A stretch of 64,000 nucleotides of DNA, from the NCBI GenBank assembly GCA_028751875.1, contig CM054157.1, forward strand, positions 50,976,123 to 51,040,122, written 5' to 3'. The translations under genes and the position numbers were made by a program. Below are positions 1 to 11,700 of the stretch, in pieces; position 1 is the stretch's first letter, and the number at the start of each line of letters is the position of its first letter. The notes under the pieces were generated by a model. It ran no database searches and was not told the origin of the DNA. It saw nothing but the letters and a program-made list of their open reading frames with translations. This stretch comes from Rapana venosa (Eukaryota; Mollusca; Gastropoda; Neogastropoda; Muricidae).

Positions 1-2650
1 CTTTTTTGCTGAAATCTGGTTTTATATTTATTCTTGCTGAAGTACTGGTGTACCTTTAGTCTTCTGAAATTTTGTGCCATTTTTGCTGAAGTACTGGTGT
101 ACTTTTTTCTTCTGAATCTGGTTACCCCTTTTGTCTTGCTGAAGTATGGTTTGCATTTTTAAATCTTGCCCGTTTTTTGAAAAACTGGGGGAATTTGTTT
201 GTGAAATATTGTGTACCATTAGTTTCTGAATACTGGGGGTTTCCATTTATTTTTGAAGTACGGTGTACCATTTATCTTCTGAAACTGGGTTTCCCTTTTT
301 TAAGTTTTTTTTCCCAAAGACTTTTTTTTTGGCATTTTTTTTGAAGTAAAATTTTTCCTTTGTCTTTTTTTGAAGTCTGGTGTACCTTTTTTCTTCTAAA
401 AATGGTGTACATTTAATTGCTAAAAAACTGGGTTTCCCTTTTTTGTGAATTTCTGGTTCCCTTAAGTCTTGCTGAAGTACTGGGGTACTTTGCTTGTTAG
501 TACTGGTGTTTTTTCCAAATTTGGTTCCTTTTTCCCAAGTAGTGTAAATTTTTCTTGCAAGTATGGTGACCATTTTGTTTTCGAAAAATGGGGTCCCTTT
601 GTCTTGCTGAAATATGGGGGTACCCTTTAAATTTTTTTGAAATTTTGGTTACCCTTGTTTGCTGAAGTATTTTGCCCATTTTTTTCTGAATCTTTAAAAA
701 TTTAGTCTTGTGAAAAAATGGGTCATTTAGCTTGCGAAATTTGGTTCCCCTTTTGTTGCGAATACGGGTTCCTTTGTTTGAAAACGGTGGGCCATTTAGT
801 CTTCCGGTCTGGTTACCATTTAGTCTTGGTGAAGTTTGGTCCTTCTTTTGGGACATGGGGCCCTTTATCTTGCTGAATACTGTTTGGTTTTTTATTCTGT
901 TAATTATTGTCCCTTTTTTGCTAAGTCGGGGTACCTTTTTTCTTTCTAAGTATGGGTACCATTTTTCTTGGAAATCCCGGGTACCATTTAGTCTTGTGAA
1001 TATGGTTTTATTTTGTCTTTTGAAAACTGGGGCCATTTAGTCTTGCTGAAATTGGGCTGCCATTTATCTTCTGAATTCTGTTCCTTTTTTTTCTGAAATA
1101 TGGGTAATTTATCTTTCTGAAGTACTGGTTAACTTTGTTTTGCTAAGTATTTTTTTACCCTTTTGTCTTGCGAAGTACTGGTGTAACATTTTTTTTTTGA
1201 AGTATGGTTTACCATTTAGTCTTTCGAAGTTTTTTCCCTTTCTTGCCTTTTTGGCCCCAAAAAAACTGGGGTTTTTTACCAAAATTTTTTGGTTTTGTGA
1301 AGTATGGTGTACATTTAGTCTTCTGAAGTACTGGGCCTTTAAATCTTTCTGAAATACGTTACCATTTAGTCCCCTTTTAATATGGTTTTCCATTTAGTCT
1401 TTGAATACTTGGTACATTTAGTCTTTGAAGTCTGGGTAATTTTTTGTGAGAATTGGGGTACCCTTTTTTCTTTCTGAAGTCTGTTCTTTTTTAGTTTTGT
1501 TAATTTCTGGGGGTACCATTTAGTTGCTAAAGTGGGTTTCCCTTTGTTCTGAGTCTGGGTACCTTTGTTTGCTAAAGTCCTGTGTACCTTTAGTTTGCTG
1601 AAGTATGGTGTATTTTTTTAATCTTCTGAAGTCTGTTCATTTAGCTTGCCCGAGTATGGTTCCCCTTTTCTTTCTGAAGTACTGGGGTCCTTTTGTCTTG
1701 CTGAAAAAAATTGTACCCTTTTGTCTTCTGAAGTATGGTTCCTTTTGTTGTGAATACTTGTGTAAACCATTTGTCTTGTGAAATATTTGGGGTACCTTTA
1801 GTTTTTGGGGTATGTGTACCATTTAGTCTTCTGAAGTTTGTTACCCTTTTGTCTTTCTGACTTTATGGTGTCCATTTAGTCTTCAAAACTTTTCATTTTT
1901 GCTGAAGTACTGGTGTATCATTTAGTTTTAAGTCTGTTAAAACCTTTAGTCTTGCGAAATTCGGGGTACCATTTTTGTTTTTGAAATAGGGGGTACATTT
2001 AGTCTTATGAAATTCTTTAGCTTAAATCTTTATTTTGAGTACGGGTACCATTTAAAGCTGAAGTATGGGGAAACCCTTTATCTTGCTAAGTATGTTCTCT
2101 TTTTTTCTTTCTGAAGTAATTTTTTACCATTTTTCTTGCTGGTAGTTTTCCTTTGTTTTCTGCTTACTGGGTACCATTTAGTTTGTATTTTCTGGTGTAC
2201 CCTTTAGTCTTGCTGAAGTACTGGTTTTTTCCTTTTAAGTTTTTTGGGGTGAAGTACTGGTTCCATTTTAATCTTTCTAAGTAATGGTCCTTTTGTCTTT
2301 CGAAATTTTTGGGGTACCATTTTTCTTTCTGAAGTAGTGTTTTCCCTTTTTTGGAAGTTTGGTACCATTTTGTCTTGCTGAAGTATGGGGTAGCAAGTTT
2401 TAAAAGTACTGGTACCATTTAGTTTTCTGAAGTTTTTGGTTTCCCTTTGTCTTGCTTTGGCCCTTTAAAAAGGTGTCCATTGTCTTTAAAATACTTTTCC
2501 TTTATTTTTTCTGAAATACTGGGGTTCATTTTGTCTTGCTAAGTCTGGTGTACCTTTAAAATCTCTGAAGTAATGTGTCCATTTATTTTTTGAGTACGGT
2601 GTACCATTTATCTTTTGAAATATTTTGCATTTTCTTATGAAGTACTGGGC
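1..2650. repeat. 29-bp satellite array, degraded or error-rich left part
   Basis: Units of the 29-bp satellite remain recognisable throughout (fragments such as CCATTTAGTCTT and GAAGTACTGG at roughly unit spacing). Almost every unit carries indels, mostly in homopolymers, with runs such as GGGG and TTTTTT replacing the clean unit seen after 2650. Open frames on the minus strand (for example 497-1036) are read-through of corrupted units and have a repetitive low-complexity composition. Either this is the old divergent edge of the array or it is poorly polished consensus. The homopolymer bias favours the second. Confidence 0.85.
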
Positions 2651-5600
2651 TACCATTTTTGCTGAAGTATTGGTGTACCATTTAATCTTGCTGAAGTACT
2701 GGTGTGCTCTTTAGTCTTGCTGAAGTAGATGTGTATCATTTAGTCTTGCTGAATTACATGTGTACCATTTAGTCTTGCTGAAGTAGTGGTCTGCCATTGT
2801 TGCTGATGTACTGGAGTACCATTTAGTCTTGCTAAAGTACTGGTGTACACTTTAGTCTTGCTGAAGTACTGGTGTATTATTTACTCTTGCTGAAGTACTG
2901 TTGTAGCATTTAGCCTCGCTGAGGTACTGGTGTACCATTTAATCTTGCTGAAGTACTGGTGTAGCATTTAGTCTTGCTGAAGTACTTGTTTGCCATTTAG
3001 TCTTGCTGAAGTACTGTCGTAGCATTTAGTCTTGCTGATGTATAGGTCTGCCATTTAGTCGTCCTGAAGTACTGGTCTGCCATTTTTGCTGAGGTACCGG
3101 TGTACCATTTAAACCTGCTGAAGTACTGGTGTACCATTTAGTCTTGCTTAAGTACTGTTCTACATTTTTTATCTTGCTGAAGTAATTTTGTACCATTTGT
3201 TCTTGCTGAAGTACTGGTGTATCCTTTAGTCTTGCTGCATTACTGGTGTACCATTTAGTTTTGCTGATTTACTGGTGTACCATTTAGTCTTGCTGAAGTA
3301 CTGGTGTACCATTTACTCTTGCTGAAGTACTGGTGTACTATTTAGTCTTGCTGATGTATTGGTCTGCCATTTAGTCGTCCTGAAGTACTGGTCTGCCATT
3401 AGGTTTGCTGAAGTACTGGTGTGCCATTTAGTCTTGCTGAAGTACTGGTGTACCATTTAGTCTTGCTGAATTACTGGTCTGCCGTTAGGTTTTCTGAAGT
3501 ACTTGTCTGGCATTTAGTCTTGCTGAAGTACTGGTCTGCCATTTAGTTCTGCTGAAGTACTGGTCTGCCATTTAGTCTTATTGACGTACTGGTGTACCAT
3601 TTAGTCTTGCTGAAGTACTGGTGTACAATTTAGTCTTGCTGAAGTACTGGTGTACCATTTAGTCTTGCTGAAGTAGTGGTCTGCCATTGTTGCTGATGTA
3701 CTGGAGTACCATTTAGTCTTGCTAAAGTACTGGTGTACAATTTAGTCTTGCTGAAGTACTGGTGTACCATTTAGTCTTGCTGCAGTACTGGTGTACCATT
3801 TTGTCTTGCTGAAGTAGTGGTTTGCCATTTTTCCTAAAGCAATAAGTTACCTTTTAGTTCTGCTGAAGTACTGGTGTACCATTTAGTCTTGCTGAGGTAC
3901 TGGTGTACCATTTAGTCTTGCTGAAGTACTCATGTACCATTTAGTCTTGCTGAAGTACTGGTGTACCATTTATTCTTGCTGAAGTACTGGTCTGCGATTC
4001 AGTCTTCCTAAAGTACTGGTCTTTCATTTTTTGTGAAGGGCTGTTGTACCATTCAATCTTGCTGAAGTACTGGTGTACCATTTTTGCTGAAGTAAAGGTG
4101 TTCCATTTAGTCTTGCTGAAGTACTGGTGGACCATGCAGTCTTGCTGGGAGTACTGGTGGACCATTTAGTCTTGCTGAAGTAATGGTCTGCCATTTAGTC
4201 TTGCTGAATTAATGGGCTGTCATTTTTGCTGTAACACTGGTTTATTGTTTAGTCTTGCTGAAGTACTGGTGTACGATTGTCTTACTGAAATACTGGTGTA
4301 TCATTCAGTCTTGCTGAAGGACTGGTGCACCATCTAGTCTTGTTGAAATACAGGTGTACCATTTAGTTTTGATGAAGATCTGGTATACCATTTAGATTCG
4401 CTGAAGTTTTGGTCTTGCTAAAGTACTGGTGTGTCATTTAGTCTTGCTGAAATACTTACCTGCCATATTTGCTGAAGTACTGGTGTACCATTTAGTCTTT
4501 CTGAAGTACTGGTCTGCAATTTAGTCATCCTGAAGTACTGGTGTACCATATAGTCTTGCTCAATTACTTATCTGCCATTTAGTCTTGCTGAAGTACTGGT
4601 GTACCGTTTAGTCTTTCTGAAGTACTGGTCTGCAATTTAGTCTTCCTGAAGTACTGGTGTACCATTTAGTCTTGCTGAATTACTTATCTGCCATTTAGTC
4701 TTGCTGAAGTACTGGTCTGCCATTTTTATTGAAGTAATGGTGTACCATTTCGTCTTGCTGAAGTACTGGTGTACCATTTAGTTTTGCTGAAGTACTGGTG
4801 TACCATTTAGTCTTGCTGAAGTACTGGTATACCATTTAGTCTTGCTGAAGTACTGGTGTACCATTTAGTCTTGCTGAAGTACTGGTATACCATTTAGTCT
4901 TTCTGAAGTACTGGTGTACCATTTAGTCTTGCTGAAGTACTGGTGTACCATTTAGTCTTGGTGAAGTACTGGTGTACCATTTAGTCTTGCTGAAGTACTG
5001 GTATACCATTTAGTCTTGCTGACGTACCGGTCTGCAATTTTTTGCTGAAGTACTGGTGTACCATTTAGTCTTGCTGAAATAGTTGTGTACCATTTATTCT
5101 TGCTGAAGTGCTGGTCTGCCTTTTTTGCTGAAGTGCTGGTGTACCGTTTAGTCTTGCTGAAGTACTGGTGTACCATTTAGTCTTGCAGAAGTACTTGTAT
5201 ACCATTTAGTCTTGCTGAAGTACTGGTGTATCATTTAGTCTTGCTGAAGTACTTGTGTACCATTTAGTCCTGGTGAAGTACTGGTGTACCATTCAATCTT
5301 TCAGAAGTACTTGTGTTCTATTTAGTCTTGCTGAAGAACTGGTCTGCCATTTAGTCTTGCTGAATTACTGGTACAAAATTTAGTCTTGCTGACGTACTGG
5401 TGTACTATTTAGCCTTGCTGAAGTACTGGTGTAGCATTTAGTCTTGCTGAAGTACTGGTCTGCCATTTTTGCTGAAGTATTGGTGTACCATTTAGGCTTG
5501 CTGAAGTATTGGTGTACCATTTTGTTTTGCTGAAGTACTGGTATACCATTTAGTTTTGCTTAAGTACTGGTCTGCCATTTAGTCTTGCTGAAGTACTGGT

Positions 5601-7181
5601 CTGCCATTTTTGCTGAAGTATTGGTGTACCATTTAGTTTTGCTGAAGTACTGGTATACCATTGAGTTTTGCTTAAGTACTGGTCTGCCATTTAGTCTTTC
5701 TGAAGTACTGGTTCTACCATTTAGTCGTGCTGAAGAACTGGTGTACCATATAGTCTTTGTGAAGTACTGGTGTACCATTTAGTCTTGCTGAAGTATTAAT
5801 GTACCATTTAGTCTTGCTGAAGTACTTGTGTACCATTTAGTCTTGGTGAAGTACTGGTGTACCGTTCAATCTTTCAGAAGTACTTGTGTTCTATTTAGTC
5901 TTGCTGAAGAACTGGTCTGCCATTTAGTCTTGCTGAGTTACTGGTATAAAATTTAGTCTTGCTGACGTACTGGTGTACTATTTAGCCTTGCTGAAGTACT
6001 GGTGTAGCATTAGTCTTGCTGAAGTACTGGTGTGCCATTTAGTTTTGTTGAACTACTGGTGTACCATTTAGTCTTGCTGAAGTACTGGTCTGCCATTTTT
6101 GCTGAAGTATTGGTGTACCATTTAGTTTTGCTGAAGTACTGGTATACCATTTAGTTTTGCTTAAGTTCTGGTCTGCCATTTTGTCTTGCTGAAGTACTGG
6201 TGTACTATTTAGTCTTGCTGAAGAACTGGTGTACCATATAGTCTTTGTGAAGTACTGGTGTACCAGTTAGTCTTGCTGAAGTATTAATGTACCATTTAGT
6301 CTTGCTGAAGTACTGGTGTACCATTTAGTCTTGCTGAGGTACTGGTCTGCCATTTTGTCTTGCTTAATTACTGGTGTACTATTTAGTCTTGTTGAAGTAC
6401 TGGTGTACCATTGAGTCTTGCTGAAGTACTCAGTGTACCATTTAGTCTTGCTGAGGTGCTGGTGTTCCAGTTAGTCTTGCTGAAGTACTCGTGTACCATT
6501 AGTCTTGCTGAAGTACTCGTGTACTATTTAGTCTTGCTGAAGTACTGGTCTGCTATTTAGCATTACTAAAGAACTGGTCTGCCATGGTTTGTGAAGTACT
6601 GGTGTACCATTCAGTCTTGCTGCACTACTGGTGTTCTATTTAGTCTTGCTGAAGTACTGGTCTGCTATTTAGTATTACTAAAGTACTGGTCTGCCATGTT
6701 TTCTGAAGTACTGGTGTACCATTTACCCTTGCTGAAGTACTGGTGTACCATTTCGTCTTGCTGATGTACTGGGCTGCCATTTAGTATTGCTGAGTGCTCG
6801 TGTACCATTTACTCTAGCTGAAGAACTGGTGTAGCATTTAGTCTTGCTGAAGTACTGGTGTGCCATTTAGTTTTGCTGAAGTATTGGTCTGCCATTTAGT
6901 CTTTCTGAAGTACTGGTCTTCCATTTAGTCTTGCTGAAGTACTGGTCTTCCATTTAGTCTTGCTGAAGTACTGGTCTGCCAATTTCCTGAAGCATTGTTG
7001 TACCATTTAGTCTTGCTGATGTACTGGTGTACCATTCAGTCTTGCTGATGTACTGGTGTACTATTTAGTCTTGCTGAAATACTGGTGTACCATTTAGTCT
7101 TGCTGAAGTACTGGTGTACTATTTAGTCTTGCTGAAGTACTTGTGCAGCATTTAGTCTTGCTGAAGCACTTGTCTGCCATT
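2651..7181. repeat. 29-bp satellite array, clean block 1
   Basis: Tandem copies of a 29-bp unit; 4801-4829 is a representative monomer with core TTTAGTCTTGCTGAAGTACT. A 25-bp variant lacks AGTC and reads CCATTTTTGCTGAAG. Two common end states alternate, GGTGTACCA and GGTCTGCCA. Each unit has two GTAC sites. Local segmental copies are visible, for example about 5590-5810 against about 6089-6300 (offset near 488 bp). No protein is expected: the minus strand has one stop per 87 bp in a given frame, so the short open frames are periodic artefacts. Confidence 0.97.
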
Positions 7182-7200
7182 TTGTCTTGCTGAAATACTG

Positions 7201-7488
7201 AAAAGTAAAAGTATGTTCTTTTGAGCCAGAAGGCCCATAGAGCCGGAGCTTATCCCGGTTTCTGTAGCGTTAAGCGAACTGATGGTTTTTCACCACCCCT
7301 GTGACAGGACGCTAGTCTGTCGCCAGATACTTCCCCAGCAGAGCTGGTACCCACTTGTACACCTGGGTGGAGTGAGGAAAATAGGAGTGAAGTGTCTTTC
7401 CCAAGGACACAACACCGAGCCGAGCGAGGATCGGACCCGTGACCTCTGGATCACGAGTTGACCGCCTAAACCACTCGACCACGGTGCC
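7201..7488 (-). mobile_element. tRNA-derived SINE, type 1 (copy 1) inserted in the satellite
   Basis: On the minus strand the element starts with a tRNA-like head. A box A match (TGGTCGAGTGG) is followed by a box B-like GGGTCCGATCC, then a body containing CTTGGGAAAGACACTT, and it ends in TTTTACTTTT. A second copy in the opposite orientation lies at 45223-45500 and is alignable over essentially its whole length, which defines the ends. It is flanked by a 19-base direct repeat, TTGTCTTGCTGAAATACTG, at 7182-7200 and 7489-7507. Two differences from the array consensus are shared by both flanks, so this is a real target-site duplication rather than array periodicity. The element has no coding capacity; internal Pol III promoter boxes are the only function-related signal. 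Confidence 0.9.
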
Positions 7489-7507
7489 TTGTCTTGCTGA
7501 AATACTG

Positions 7508-8515
7508 GTCTGCCATTTACTCTAGCTGAAGTACATGTGTACCATTTAGTCTTGTTGAAGTACTGGTGTACCATTTAGTCTCGCTGAAGTACTGGTGTAC
7601 CATTTAGTTTTTCTGAAGTACTGGTGTGCCATTTAGTTTTGCTGAAGTAATGGTCTGCCATTTACGCTTGCTCAAGTACTGGTCTGCCATTTGGGCTTGT
7701 TGAAAACTTATGTGACATTTAGTCTTGTTGAAGTATAGTCTGCCATTTAGTCTTCCTGAAGTACTGGTATACCATTCTGTCTTGCTGAAGTACTGATGTA
7801 CCATTTAATCTTGCTGAAGTACTGGTCTGTCATTTAGTCTTGCTGAAGTACGGGTCTGCCATTTATACTTGCTGAAGTACAGGTGTACCACTTTGTCTTG
7901 CTGAAGTTTTGGTCTGCCATTTTTTATGAGGTATTGGTATACCATTTACTCTTGCTGAAGTACTGGTGTACCATTTAGTGTTGCTGAAGTATCGGTGTAC
8001 CATTTAGTCTTGCTGAAGTACTGGTGTACCATTTAGTTTTGCTGAAGTACTGGTGTACCATTTGGTCTTGCTGAAGTGCTGGTGTACCATTTAGTCTTCC
8101 TGAAGTACTGGGATATCGTTTATTTTTGCCGAAGTACTGGTGTACCATTTAGTCTTCCGAAGTACTGTTCTGACATTAAGTCTTACTGAAGTACTGGTGT
8201 ACCATTTAGTCTTGCTGAAGTACTGGTCTGCCATTAATCTTGCTGATGTACTGATGTACCATTTAGTCTTGCTGCAGTACTAGTGTACCATTTCGTTTTG
8301 CTGAAGTTTTGGTCTGCCATTTAGTCTTGCTGAAGAAGTGGTCTGCCATTTTTCTGAAGTACTAGTGAACCATTTAGTCTTGCTGAAGTACTGGTGTACC
8401 AGTTAGACTTGCTGAAGTACTGGTGTACCATATAGTCTTGCTGAAGTACTGGTCTGCAATTTTCGCTGAAGTACCGGGTTACCAGTTAGTCTTCCTGAAG
8501 CACTGTTGTACTATT
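7508..8515. repeat. 29-bp satellite array, clean block 2
   Basis: The array resumes directly after the SINE target duplication with the same 29-bp and 25-bp monomers. Nothing else is visible. Confidence 0.96.
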
Positions 8516-8769
8516 CCTTCGAATGAGACTATAAACCGAGGCCCGTGTGCCAACGCATGCAGAACATCTTGCGCACACGTTAAATCGTGTTCCGCTGTTC
8601 GAATGAGTAGGCCATTATGTGCCGGTGGAAACAGATGATAGCATTTAAAAAACCACTTGTACGCGCATAGAAAATTTCATTTAAAAAAATGTCATCTGAG
8701 CGCTTTGGTTTGTTGCTTTACAAGATTCAGCGCTATATAAATTCCATACATTATTATAATTATTATTAC
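8516..8769 (+). mobile_element. Short non-autonomous element (SINE family B body) with an L2-type 3' tail
   Basis: The insert begins near GAATGAGACTATAAACCGAGG and contains GAACATCTTGCGCACACG and AGGCCATTATGTGCCGG. These family B sequences recur on the minus strand near 32.2, 32.4, 39.2, 40.4, 44.4, 49.4 and 53.0 kb. Its 3' end (8717-8743, TACAAGATTCAGCGCTATAT) is identical over 27 bases to the 3' tail of the L2-like LINE at 23429-23455, and is followed by an ATT-rich tail. This fits a SINE mobilised by an L2-type reverse transcriptase. No convincing tRNA head is present, so it is probably 5'-truncated. No clear target duplication was found. Confidence 0.8.
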
Positions 8770-11700
8770 TTAGTCTTGCTGAAGTACTGGTCTGCCATTA
8801 AGTCTTCCTGAGGTATGGTATACCATTTAGTCTTGCTGAAGTACTGGTGTACCAATTAGTCTTGCTGAAGTACTGGTGTACCACTTAGTCTTGCTAAACC
8901 ATTTAGTGCCAGTGAAGTACTGGTGTACCGTTTAGTCTTGCTGAGGTACTGGTGTACCATTTAGTCTTGATGAAGTACTGGTCTGCCATTTAGTCTTGCT
9001 GAAGTACTGGTCTGCCATTTAGTCTTGCTGAAGTACTGGTGTACCATTTAGTCTTGCTGAAGTACTGGTGTACCATTTAGTCTTGCTGAAGTACTGGTGT
9101 ACCATTTACTCTCGCTAAAGTACTGGTCTGCTATTTAGTCTTGCTGAAGCACTGGTGTACCATTTAGTCTTGCTGAAGTACTGGTCTGCCATTTAGTCTT
9201 GCTGAGGTACTGGTCTGCCATTTAGTCTTGCTCAAGTACTGGTGTACCATTTAGTCTTGCTGAAGTACAGGTGTACCATTTAGTCTTGCTGAAGTACTCG
9301 TGTACCCTTAAATCTTGCTGAAGTACTGGTGTACCATTTATTCTTGCTGAAGTACTGGTGTACCATTTAGATTTGCTGAAGTACTTGTGTTCTATTTAGT
9401 CTTGCTGAAGTACTTGTGTACCATTTAGTCTTGCTGAAGTACTAGTGTACCATTTAGTCTTGCTACAGTACTGGTCGGCCATTTAGTCTTGCTGAAGTAC
9501 TGGTGTACCATTTCGTCTTCCTGAAGTACTGGTGTACCATTTTGTCTTGCTGAAGTACTGGTCTGCCATTTAGTTTTGCTGAAGTACTGGTGTACCATGT
9601 TGTCTTGGTGAAGTACTGGTCTGCCATTTTTGCTGAAGTACTGGTGTACCATTTAGTCTTGCTGTAGTACTGGTATGCCATTTAATCTTGCTGAAGTACT
9701 GGTTAACCTAAATGTCTTACTGAATTACTGGTGTGCCAATTAGTCATGCTGAAGTACTGGTGTACCATTTAGTCTTGCTGAAGAACTGGTGTACCATTTA
9801 GTCTTCCTGAAGTACTGGTCTGCCATTTAGTGTTGTTGAAGTACTGGTATACTATTTAGACTTGCTGAAGTACTTGTGTATCATTTAGTCTTGCTGAAGT
9901 ACTGGTGTACCATTTAGTCTTCCTGAAGTACTGGGCTGCCTTTTTTGCTGAAGTACTGGTGTACTATTTAGACTTGCTGAAGTACTGGTGTATCATTTTG
10001 TCTTGCTGAAGTACTGTTGTACCATTTGGTCTTGCTGAAGTACTGGTGTGCCATTTAGTCTTAGTGAAGGACTGGTCTGTTTCTTAGTCTTACTGAAGTA
10101 CTGGTGTACCATTTAGTCTTGTTGAAGTACTCGTCTGCCATTTTTTGCTGAAGTACTGGTGTACTATTTAGTCTTGCTGAATTTCTGGTGTATCTTGTAG
10201 TCTTACTCAGTACTGGTGTACCATTTAGTCTTGCTGAAGTAGTGGTCTGCCTTTTAGTCTTCCTGTAGAACTGGTCTGCCATTTAGTCTTGCTGTAGAAC
10301 TGGTCTGCCATTTAGTCTTGCTGAGGTACTGGTGTGCAATTTTTGCTGAAGTACTGGTGTACCATTTAGTCTTGCTGAAGTACTGGTCTGCCATTTAGTC
10401 TTGCTGAAGTACTGGTCTGCCGTTTAGTTTTGCTGAAATTCTGGTGTACTATTTAGTCTTGCTGAAGTATTGGTGTACCATTTATCCTTGCTGAAGTACT
10501 GGTGTACCATTTAGTCTTCCTAAAGTACTGGTGTACTATTTAGTTTGCTGAAGTACTGGTGTACCATTTAGTCTTGCTGAAGTACTGGTCTGCCATTTTT
10601 GCTGAACTACTGGTGCACCATTTAGTGCCAGTGAAGTACTGGTGTACCGTTTAGTCTTGCTGAGGTACTGGTGTACCATTTAGTCTTGATGAAGTACTGG
10701 TCTGCCATTTAGTCTTGCTGAAGTACTGGTGTACCATTTAGTTTTGCTGAAGTACTGGTCTGCATTTAGTCTTGCTGGAGTACTGGTCTGCCATTTAGTC
10801 TTGCTGAGGAATTGGTCTGTCATTTTTGATGAAGTACTAGTGTACCATTTAGTCTTACTGAGGTATTGGTGTACCATTTAGTCTTGCTGAAGTACTGGTC
10901 TGCATTTAGTCTTGCTGGAGTACTGGTCTGCCATTTAGTCTTGCTGAGGAATTGGTCTGTCATTTTTGATGAAGTACCAGTGTACCATTTAGTCTTACTG
11001 AGGTATTGGTGTACCATTTAGTCTTGCTGAAGTACTGGTCTGCATTTAGTCTTGCTGGAGTACTGGTCTGCCATTTAGTCTTGCTGAGAAATTGGTCTGT
11101 CATTTTTGATGAAGTACCAGTGTACCATTTAGTCTTACTGAGGTATTGGTGTACCATTTAGTCTTGCTGAAGTACTGGTCTGCATTTAGTCTTGCTGGAG
11201 TACTGGTCTGCCATTTAGTCTTGCTGAGGAATTGGTCTGTCATTTTTGATGAAGTACCAGTGTACCATTTAGTCTTACTGAGGTATTGGTGTACCATTTA
11301 GTCTTGCTGAAGTACTGGTCTGCATTTAGTCTTGCTGGAGTACTGGTCTGCCATTTAGTCTTGCTGAGAAATTGGTCGGTCATTTTTGATGAAGTACCAG
11401 TGTACCATTTAGTCTTACTGAGGTATTGGTGTACCATTTAGTCTTGCTGAAGTACTGGTCTGCCATTTAGTTTTGCTGAAGTACTGGTGTACCATTGTGC
11501 CTTGCTGAAGTACTTGTCTGCCATTTAGTCTTGCTGAAGTACTGGTGTACCATTTAGTCTTGCTGAAGTACTGGTGTACCACTTTTGCTGAAGTACTGGT
11601 GTACCATTTATTCTTGCTGAAGTAATGGCGTAGCATTTAGTTTTGCTGAACTACTGGTGTACCATTTAGTCTTGCTGATGTACTGGTGTACCTTTTAATC

